A DNA stretch of 42,315 bases, from NCBI GenBank assembly GCA_964574935.1, contig CAZNOZ010000021.1, forward strand, positions 1 through 42,315, in the 5' to 3' direction. How positions within the stretch are numbered: position 1 is the stretch's first letter; every line of letters starts with the position of its first letter. Positions 36,709 to 42,315 of the stretch are shown here, piece by piece. The notes beneath the pieces are model-generated. The model did no database searches. It was not told the origin of the DNA and worked only from the letters and a program-made list of their open reading frames with translations. A program made the translations under genes and the position numbers. This stretch comes from JBBECE01 sp964574935 (lineage in GTDB: Bacteria > Pseudomonadota > Alphaproteobacteria > Rhizobiales > Devosiaceae).

Positions 36709-38490
36709 CTAGAGCGACAGACGCAGCTTCGAGATGGTGTTGGCGATATCGGCGAACACGTCGTTGAGCTCGCTCGCCGCCGACGGGAAATAGGCGTGCG
36801 AGGGATCGGTCGCGCAGTCGGTCAGCATGTTCTGCGTGGTCGAATTGGGCGGCTCCAGGCCGATCGTGAAGATCTCGACGCCGGCATCTTTGGCGTTCTC
36901 GCAGGTCTCCAGCGTCCGGTCGTTCATCAGGCCTTCAAGCGTGTTGGTGGAATCGCCGCACTCGCCGAGCCGCTCGTTCCAGGGGAACGCGTAAGCGGTG
37001 TAGTACGAGGCGCAGTTCATGTTCGAACCGCTCGGATAGTGGGTGTTCTCACCGTCCGTCATCACGATCATGACCTTGTGGGTCGTCGTGCCGTAGTCGT
37101 CCCCTTCTGTGTAGGGCTCCGTGGGCGACAGCACGCGCCATCCCCAGGCGGTCGCGGTGTGAATGTTGGTGCCGCCGTCGGCCACCATGGCGTTGATCTC
37201 GGTGTTGACGGTGTCCGAATTGTTGTTGAGCGGCAGCAATTCGGCGTCCAGGCAGCTCGCGTTCGGTCCCTGGTAGTTGCTGGTCGAGCTGACCGAGGCG
37301 CCGGCATATTTGCAGATGCGTTCCTGCAGCTCGCGGTCGGACAGGGAGGGATACGTATAGACGTTGCAGTGCACCTCGTGCGTCCACCCCTGGGCCCCCC
37401 CCCAGTACCAATTGTCGTAGGTAAGCGTCTGACCGGAACAGTTGCAGGCGTTGGCGCCGCTGGAGATCAGCGTCGTCTTGGTCGAATCCGTGTAGTAGTC
37501 GGAGTCCCGGCGCGGCCAGGTGCCGTACTGCCAGCTCTTGTACTCGCAATAACCATCCAGCGTCGGCCCGGGACACGTTCCGCCATCGTCGTCGACATAG
37601 TCCCAGGAATAGCCGCCGCTGTCCGGATTGTCCGGCTGGAACATCGGGAAGTAGAGCGAGTCGGGATCGGCGAGCGTCGGTTCGGTGTCATCGGTGTCGT
37701 AGGGATAGGGGCGCGTTTCCACGCAGCCCTTCCAACTCACGTTGGTCAGACCCGAGAAGAGCGCGAAGCGGTCGATGCTGCCGCTGGGCGCTGTCGACTC
37801 GTCGTCGTCGTTGTCGAAATTGTCCCAGGCCGAAGGCGCCTGATCGGCGTTGGCCATCCACGACTCGAACTCGGCGCCAGGTCCGACATTGACGAAGAAG
37901 TTGAACGGCACCAGCCCCACGAACACGTCCGGCAGCGTCGTCTGGCCGTCGAACAGGATGTCGACGGCGTTGGTGGCCGCCGTCTTCAGGTTCGTCATCC
38001 GGGAGTAGGAATTCATCGACCCGGAATTGTCGAGCACCATGGCGACTTCGAGCCGGTTGTGCCGCTGCGTCGCCTGCGAGGCCAGCCTGACATCCATCGA
38101 CGGGATGTTGACCATCGCGACGAAAACCGTCGGCACGTTCAGCTTGACCTTGAAATACAGCGAGCCCTCGTCGGTGTCGGTCTCGACCTCCTCGACGTCG
38201 ACGGAAATCGCGTCGTCGGCGAGCCGCTCGATAACCAGGTCCTCGGCAGCGGACTTCAGGTCTTCGTCGGACCAGTCGTAGATGTTGGGCTGCAGCGCCA
38301 GCGCCGCGGCGTCGAGCGCCACCTGCGCCTTGGTGCGGGCCTGCTGCACGCCGACGAAATCGACAACGGCACCGGCGGTCGCCACGATGACCACGAGCAG
38401 GATGCCGAAAATGGTCGCGAAGGCGCCCTTTTCGTCCCGCCAAAATCGATTGATCCAGGCCCTTGCACGCGCCACGATCTGCTCGCTCAA
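36709..38490 (-). CDS. TadG-like pilus-assembly/VWA domain protein
   Basis: A 593-residue protein with a cytoplasmic N-terminus, one membrane helix (GAFATIFGILLVVIVATAGAV in part, residues 22-44) and a periplasmic remainder. The N-terminal helix plus QARTKAQVALDAAALAL is the TadE/TadG-type module. A von Willebrand A domain follows with full MIDAS: D154-x-S156-x-S158 (LDNSGSM), the Thr in GGTNIHTATAW and the Asp in MTDGENT. A long Trp/Tyr/Cys-rich insertion (about residues 240-400) lies inside the VWA fold. The apparent start is TTG at 38490; no ATG or GTG in frame precedes the helix. No other tad/flp gene is in the window. Confidence 0.85.
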   Translation of the reverse strand: MSEQIVARARAWINRFWRDEKGAFATIFGILLVVIVATAGAVVDFVGVQQARTKAQVALDAAALALQPNIYDWSDEDLKSAAEDLVIERLADDAISVDVEEVETDTDEGSLYFKVKLNVPTVFVAMVNIPSMDVRLASQATQRHNRLEVAMVLDNSGSMNSYSRMTNLKTAATNAVDILFDGQTTLPDVFVGLVPFNFFVNVGPGAEFESWMANADQAPSAWDNFDNDDDESTAPSGSIDRFALFSGLTNVSWKGCVETRPYPYDTDDTEPTLADPDSLYFPMFQPDNPDSGGYSWDYVDDDGGTCPGPTLDGYCEYKSWQYGTWPRRDSDYYTDSTKTTLISSGANACNCSGQTLTYDNWYWGGAQGWTHEVHCNVYTYPSLSDRELQERICKYAGASVSSTSNYQGPNASCLDAELLPLNNNSDTVNTEINAMVADGGTNIHTATAWGWRVLSPTEPYTEGDDYGTTTHKVMIVMTDGENTHYPSGSNMNCASYYTAYAFPWNERLGECGDSTNTLEGLMNDRTLETCENAKDAGVEIFTIGLEPPNSTTQNMLTDCATDPSHAYFPSAASELNDVFADIANTISKLRLSL

Positions 38491-38632
38491 AACATTGCCA
38501 CGACGTCGATTATCGGGCCCAAAAGTTAATCAAAGAGGTATCGTTTGGATGCAAGTTGAAGTGTCGTTTCAACCGCTTGACCGCCGATAGTGTCCCACTC
38601 AAGCATCGGCGCGGCGCCACCCGTCGGCGCGC

Positions 38633-39325
38633 CTAGATCACCACCACTTGCGTCCCCACCGCCACCCTTGAGTAGAGATCGATCACGTCTTCGTTGGTCA
38701 GCCGAATGCACCCCGAGGAAACGTTCTGGCCGATCGTCCACGGCTCCGAGGTGCCGTGGATGCGGTAGAGCGTTTGCCCGATGTAGAGCGCCCGCGCCCC
38801 CAGCGGGTTGTCGGGCCCGCCGGGCATATGTGTGGGCAATCCCGGCTGCCGCTCGAGCATCGCCGTCGGCGGGGTCCAGTCCGGCCATTCGCGCTTCGCC
38901 GTGATTGTGTGCCGGCCCGACCACTCGAAGCCGAACCGCGCCACCCCGATCCCGTAGCGCATCGCCATGCCGTCCTCGAGCACCAGGTAGAGGTGTTTGG
39001 TGCCGGTGTTGACCACGATCGTGCCGGGCGCCTCCTGCGTGATGTAGGGCACGATCCGGCGCTCGAAGGCGGGCGGCAGCCCCTCGCGGCGCGGTGCGGC
39101 TGCCATCCGTCGCGGCGCCGCCCGTTGCGGCGCCACGCTCGCGGCCAGCGAGGCGGGCACCAGGACCGTCTGCCCGAACGCGTTTGTCACCCGCACCAGC
39201 TCCTGCCCCGCGATGGCCGGGCTCGCCGCCAGCATCAGGATCGCGAATACCGCCGACAGGGCGCCGGCGGCCAGGGCCGCGCTTGCGGCGGCGCTCAGGG
39301 CGCTTCTCAACAAAGGACGACGCAT
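38633..39325 (-). CDS. L,D-transpeptidase (YkuD family)
   Basis: A 230-residue exported enzyme with a signal peptide or signal anchor (residues ~10-39, ending SPAIA). It cross-links peptidoglycan stem peptides or attaches proteins to them. The YkuD core has H190 (YRIHGTSEPWTIG) and the catalytic C206 in NVSSGCIRLTNEDV. TPPTAMLERQPGLP is also typical. ATG at 39325 is preceded by GGGAG; a longer frame upstream lacks a signal-like start. The 171-bp region shared with the divergent tag gene contains a repeated 9-mer, acgaacggt. Confidence 0.92.
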   Translation of the reverse strand: MRRPLLRSALSAAASAALAAGALSAVFAILMLAASPAIAGQELVRVTNAFGQTVLVPASLAASVAPQRAAPRRMAAAPRREGLPPAFERRIVPYITQEAPGTIVVNTGTKHLYLVLEDGMAMRYGIGVARFGFEWSGRHTITAKREWPDWTPPTAMLERQPGLPTHMPGGPDNPLGARALYIGQTLYRIHGTSEPWTIGQNVSSGCIRLTNEDVIDLYSRVAVGTQVVVI

Positions 39326-39496
39326 CGCTTCACTCCCGGCACGCCTGTCGTTCCGCACGCCCGGTCCGATCAGGCTGAACGAACGGTAACCGGGCACCCC
39401 CAACTTTGGGTGAAGCGGGATGGTGAACACCCGCTGAACGCGGCTGGTTTACGAACGGTGAATCCCGTAGCCTGCAATGCCCACGGAGAAGCCCGA

Positions 39497-40117
39497 ATGC
39501 CGTTGCCTGCGGGGGCGCCGCGCTGCTTCTGGGCCGGCGCCGCGCCCGAATATGTCGCCTATCACGACGACGAGTGGGGCCGCCCGGTCGCCGGCGACGA
39601 CCGCCTGTTCGAAAAGCTCAGCCTCGAAGGCTTCCAGGCCGGCCTGAGCTGGCTGACGATCCTCAAAAAGCGCGAGAATTTCCGCGCCGCCTTCGCCGGT
39701 TTCGAGATCGCCCGCGTCGCCCGTTTCGGCGACGCCGACATCGATCGATTGCTCGCCGACCCCGGTATCGTCCGCCATCGCGGCAAGATCGAAGCGACGA
39801 TCAACAACGCCGCCCGCGCCCTCGAGGCGATCGAGGAATTCGGCTCGCTGGCCGCACTGATCTGGCGCTTCGAGCCGCCGCCCGCCGAACGTCCGGCCCG
39901 CCTCACCAGGGAGGCGCTCATGGAGATGGCGACGACCGACGCCTCTGTGCGCCTGTCGAAGGAACTCCGCCGCCGCGGCTGGCGCTTTGTCGGCCCGACC
40001 ACCGCATACGCCTTCATGCAGGCGATGGGGCTGGTCAACGACCACACCGAGGATTGCGCCGTCCGCGCCGAGGTCGAGGCCGCCCGCGCCGCCTTCACGC
40101 CGCCGGCGCCGCAATAG
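39497..40117 (+). CDS. tag: DNA-3-methyladenine glycosylase I
   Basis: A 206-residue base-excision repair glycosylase that removes 3-methyladenine from alkylated DNA. The zinc-binding set C10, H23, H183 and C187 keeps the spacing of the E. coli enzyme (13 and 4 residues), and YHDDEWGRPV, EGFQAGLSWLTILKKR and GPTTAYAFMQAMGLVNDH are family hallmarks. The ATG at 39497 follows GGAGAA. It is divergent from the L,D-transpeptidase gene and convergent with the DUF1127-like gene, from which it is separated by a strong hairpin. Confidence 0.95.
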   Translation: MPLPAGAPRCFWAGAAPEYVAYHDDEWGRPVAGDDRLFEKLSLEGFQAGLSWLTILKKRENFRAAFAGFEIARVARFGDADIDRLLADPGIVRHRGKIEATINNAARALEAIEEFGSLAALIWRFEPPPAERPARLTREALMEMATTDASVRLSKELRRRGWRFVGPTTAYAFMQAMGLVNDHTEDCAVRAEVEAARAAFTPPAPQ

Positions 40118-40118
40118 G

Positions 40119-40150
40119 GCCGGCCGCCTCCGCAGCGGGAGGCGTCCGGC
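40119..40150. terminator. Hairpin between convergent tag and DUF1127-like genes
   Basis: CGCCTCC (40125-40131) pairs with GGAGGCG (40138-40144) and the outer GCCGG (40119-40123) with CCGGC (40146-40150), leaving one mismatch and a six-base loop. It begins two bases after the tag stop and lies before the end of the opposing gene. There is no T-run, so it may act as a bidirectional terminator or only as a 3'-end stabiliser. Confidence 0.55.
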
Positions 40151-40151
40151 T

Positions 40152-40394
40152 TCAGAACCGCCACGGGTCGTCACGGTGCGGTTCGGGCACCGGCGGCAGG
40201 CCGATATCCCGCCTAAGCCGGTTGTCGAGCGGCGGGGCGTGCCGCGTCCTGTTGCGGAAGATCCGTCTGAGCGGTCCGGTCACCGGCACAGCCAACGCAG
40301 CCGCGATCTCGAAAGCGGCCCGCCACCATGGCCGATAGCTGTCGAAGTCGTCGCGGAACGTTTTGCCGCGTCTCGAATGCGATTGCAGTGTCAT
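40152..40394 (-). CDS. DUF1127-like small protein
   Basis: An 80-residue basic protein. Its C-terminal part, PPLDNRLRRDIGLPP, resembles the short arginine-rich DUF1127 motif (typically LDDRLLRDIGL) found in many alphaproteobacterial small proteins, some of which bind RNA or affect phosphate and stress responses. The N-terminal WWRAAFEIAAALAVPV is amphipathic. The ATG at 40394 is in an otherwise gene-poor stretch. The family match is short, so the annotation is tentative, and no function can be named. Confidence 0.6.
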   Translation of the reverse strand: MTLQSHSRRGKTFRDDFDSYRPWWRAAFEIAAALAVPVTGPLRRIFRNRTRHAPPLDNRLRRDIGLPPVPEPHRDDPWRF

Positions 40395-40787
40395 CGTCGT
40401 CGTCCGGGCGCACTCAAGCGCCCGCTCCCAGAATGGATGCGTGAGGGATCGAGCCGACGGCGGGCGGCGCGCCCGCGCGGCTGGTCCAAAGCTTGGATTG
40501 TGTGACGGAGCCGGCCCTCAGGGCCGGATCAGCGTGGCGCGGTCAGCGTCGCCACATGCCGGTAAGGGCCGCGTCACGGGTGAGGACGCTACAGATCATC
40601 GTCATCAACGCCTCCTTTCGTGCGCGTTGGGGAGGGCGGCTTCTACGCGGGCGACGGCGATTTGCCAACCCGGTTTTGGCGGATTATCGCGGCTTGGGGG
40701 CGACCTGTGGCAGGCCGGCAACAGACCGGCCGTTCTTGCCCGCTGCCGCGCGGTCCGCTATGGGAGCCGCCAAACCCGGGCATTCCC
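40395..40787. other. Gene-poor region between the DUF1127-like gene and hisS
   Basis: This 393-bp stretch has no convincing long coding sequence. It contains the inverted repeat CCGGCC-ctcag-GGCCGG (40511-40527) without a T-run, and a very short minus-strand reading frame with a strong ribosome binding site (40543-40605). A TTGCCA/GATTAT pair at 40662-40687 is too closely spaced to call a hisS promoter with confidence. Confidence 0.6.
40543..40605 (-). CDS. Possible 20-codon leader ORF upstream of the DUF1127-like gene
   Basis: On the minus strand an ATG at 40605 is preceded by a perfect AGGAGG (40611-40616) at 5-base spacing. The frame encodes MTMICSVLTRDAALTGMWRR and ends with TGA at 40543. 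The hairpin at 40511-40527 lies downstream and the DUF1127-like start is 148 bases further on. It could be a leader peptide or chance; no homologue is recognised. Confidence 0.3.
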   Translation of the reverse strand: MTMICSVLTRDAALTGMWRR

Positions 40788-42293
40788 ATGGCCAAGAAGA
40801 CCGACCGCATCCGCCCCCGCCTGCCGCGGGGCTTTGCCGACCGCGAGCCGTCCGCAATCCGCGCCGTCGACGCCATGGTGCGCAAGGTCGTCGCGGTCTA
40901 CGAGCGCTACGGCTTCGAGCCGGTCGAGACCCCGCTCGTCGAGTTCACCGAGGCGCTCGGCAAGTTCCTGCCCGACGAGGACCGGCCGGGGCAGGGGGTC
41001 TTCTCCTTCCAGGACGAGGACGAGGCGTGGCTGAGCTTGCGCTACGACCTGACGGCGCCGCTCGCCCGCCATTTCGCCGAGAATTTCGACCGCCTGCCCA
41101 AGCCCTACCGCTCCTACCGGACCGGCTGGGTCTTGCGCAACGAAAAGCCCGGCCCCGGCCGCTTCCGGCAGTTCATGCAGCTCGACGCCGACACCGTCGG
41201 CTCGGCCAGCCCCGCCGCCGACGCCGAAATGGCGATGATGCTGGCGGACGTGCTCGACGAGTTGGGGCTCGAAGGGAAGTATGTGGTGAAGATTTCGAGC
41301 CGCGCCGTTTTGGATGGGGCGATGCAACTGATCGGCGCCGAGTCTGACAAACAGAAGCTTGGCATCATGCGGTCGTTGGACAAGCTGGATCGTCTGGGTG
41401 AGGGCGGCGTGGTCGACCTGCTCGGAAATAAGGGACGGAAAGACGACAGCGGCGACGTCACACCAGGCGTCGGCCTGAGCGAAAATCAGATCAATCGTCT
41501 ATTCGGGATCATCGGTTGGGGTGAAGAGGGAAGCGGATCGCGTAGTTCCTTCAACAACCAGATGACTGCCTCCAATCTGCAGGATGAACTGGAGAGCGTG
41601 CCGACCGCTGCGCAAGCCGCTCGGGATCTCTGGGCCATGTCCGAGATGTTTGAGCGAGCCGGGTATGTCGGCAAAATCACGGTCGACCCCTCCGTCGTCC
41701 GCGGTCTCGAATATTACACCGGCCCCGTCTTCGAAGCCGAACTGACCTTCCCCGTCACCAACGAAAAAGGCCAGGAGGTCGTCTTCGGCTCGGTCGCCGG
41801 CGGCGGACGCTACGACGGCCTCGTCTCCCGCTTCCGCGCCGAACCCGTCCCGGCCACCGGCATCTCGATCGGCGTCTCGCGTCTCGCCGAGGCGCTGCGC
41901 CTGACCGGCAATCTTGCGACCGACCCCGCCCCCGGCCCGGTGGTCGTATGCGTCATGGACCGCGACCGCATCGCCGATTACCAGCAGATCGTCGCCGAGT
42001 TGCGCAACGCCGGCATCGCCGCCGAGATGTTCCTCGGCAACCCGAAGAATCTCGGCAAGCAGCTGAGCTACGCCGACGCCCGCAACGCCCCCGCCGTCCT
42101 CATCGAGGGCGCCGACGAACGCGCGGCGGGCGAAGTCCAGATCAAGGACCTGATCGCCGGGAAACGGGCTTCGGCCGAAATCGAGGGCCGCGAACAATGG
42201 GTCGCCGAGCGCCCCGGCCAGTTCGCCGTCAAACGCGAAAACCTCGTCGCCGAGATCACAAAACTCCTCGCCCGGCAGGCGAAGGAGGGCTGA
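40788..42293 (+). CDS. hisS: Histidyl-tRNA synthetase, divergent alphaproteobacterial type
   Basis: A 501-residue class II synthetase that charges tRNA-His. Motif 2 is VLRNEKPGPGRFRQFMQ (about residues 115-131), different from the usual bacterial ERPQxGRYRQFHQ. Histidine-binding loops are LRYDLTAPLAR and RGLEYYTGPVFEAE, motif 3 is GISIGVSRL, and the C-terminal ~90 residues are the anticodon-binding domain. The length exceeds the ~425 residues of E. coli HisRS, fitting the type paired with G-1-less tRNA-His. Codons in about 41260-41680 (residues ~158-297, the insertion domain) are A/T-ending far more often than elsewhere in the gene. Start ATG at 40788 gives MAKKTDRIRPRLPRGFAD. Confidence 0.94.
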   Translation: MAKKTDRIRPRLPRGFADREPSAIRAVDAMVRKVVAVYERYGFEPVETPLVEFTEALGKFLPDEDRPGQGVFSFQDEDEAWLSLRYDLTAPLARHFAENFDRLPKPYRSYRTGWVLRNEKPGPGRFRQFMQLDADTVGSASPAADAEMAMMLADVLDELGLEGKYVVKISSRAVLDGAMQLIGAESDKQKLGIMRSLDKLDRLGEGGVVDLLGNKGRKDDSGDVTPGVGLSENQINRLFGIIGWGEEGSGSRSSFNNQMTASNLQDELESVPTAAQAARDLWAMSEMFERAGYVGKITVDPSVVRGLEYYTGPVFEAELTFPVTNEKGQEVVFGSVAGGGRYDGLVSRFRAEPVPATGISIGVSRLAEALRLTGNLATDPAPGPVVVCVMDRDRIADYQQIVAELRNAGIAAEMFLGNPKNLGKQLSYADARNAPAVLIEGADERAAGEVQIKDLIAGKRASAEIEGREQWVAERPGQFAVKRENLVAEITKLLARQAKEG

Positions 42294-42296
42294 GCC

Positions 42297-42315
42297 ATGA
42301 GCGTGTTGCAGCCGC
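42297..42315 (+). CDS. Start of a further gene after hisS (cut by window end)
   Basis: An ATG at 42297 follows the hisS stop by three bases, with GAAGGAGG (42282-42289) well placed as ribosome binding site; only MSVLQP is visible. In many Hyphomicrobiales hisZ (ATP phosphoribosyltransferase regulatory subunit) follows hisS, which is the likeliest identity, but six residues cannot show it. Confidence 0.5.

Noticed and set aside
40511..40527. Inverted repeat as a rho-independent terminator
   Set aside because: Neither side has a T-run and no gene ends immediately before it.

Overview
The window is about 42.3 kb of GC-rich DNA (roughly two thirds G+C by eye) that reads as ordinary chromosome of an alphaproteobacterium, most likely in or near Hyphomicrobiales (Rhizobiales). 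The pointers are: an agl-type alpha-glucoside ABC cluster; the Mrp variant without the CPxC cysteines; a DUF1127-like small protein; and a tRNA-His with no encoded G-1 and an A discriminator together with a divergent histidyl-tRNA synthetase, a combination known from a large alphaproteobacterial clade. A run of 100 N at 33309-33408 shows this is a scaffold from a draft assembly. I see no insertion sequence, prophage, CRISPR array or rRNA.

Layout. 1-1771: end of a polysaccharide locus (family 4 glycosyltransferase cut by the window edge, UDP-glucuronate 4-epimerase). 1768-8563: redox and catabolic genes: a DadA-like flavoprotein, a large ferritin-like/Fer4_19/double-CDGSH iron protein, an SDR, glycerol-3-phosphate dehydrogenase and an AEC carrier. 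8569-12568 (minus strand): circularly permuted ATP-grasp, alpha-E, transglutaminase-like and Anbu proteasome-like genes, a module suggestive of peptide ligation and degradation. 12634-17574: an SDR, a 2-hydroxyacid dehydrogenase, and a minus-strand unit of FG-GAP protein, M20 amidohydrolase and AbrB-like membrane protein. 17777-20871: transaldolase-like aldolase, Mrp ATPase and GH1 beta-glucosidase.

21047-28703 is the best defined system, an alpha-glucoside uptake and hydrolysis cluster: binding protein (AglE), two permeases (AglF, AglG), a LacI-type repressor (AglR) on the opposite strand, GH13 alpha-glucosidase (AglA) and ATPase (AglK). The same 14-bp palindromic operator lies before aglE and before aglA, so AglR probably controls both halves and itself. 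28696-31408 holds a ferric-iron binding protein and permease without an ATPase. 31625-34538 is a PAS sensor kinase interrupted by the assembly gap.

34782-42315: tRNA-His with its own promoter and terminator, a class III adenylate cyclase with TPRs, an orphan TadG-like VWA protein, an L,D-transpeptidase, 3-methyladenine glycosylase I, a DUF1127-like protein, hisS and the first codons of the next gene.

Most noteworthy: the tRNA-His/HisRS pair in one window; a compositionally foreign segment inside hisS; the ATP-grasp/alpha-E/transglutaminase/Anbu operon; the iron-sulfur fusion protein; the split agl cluster with twin operators; a possible ATC start for the iron permease; and repeat-flanked contig ends at the N gap, consistent with little or no missing sequence.
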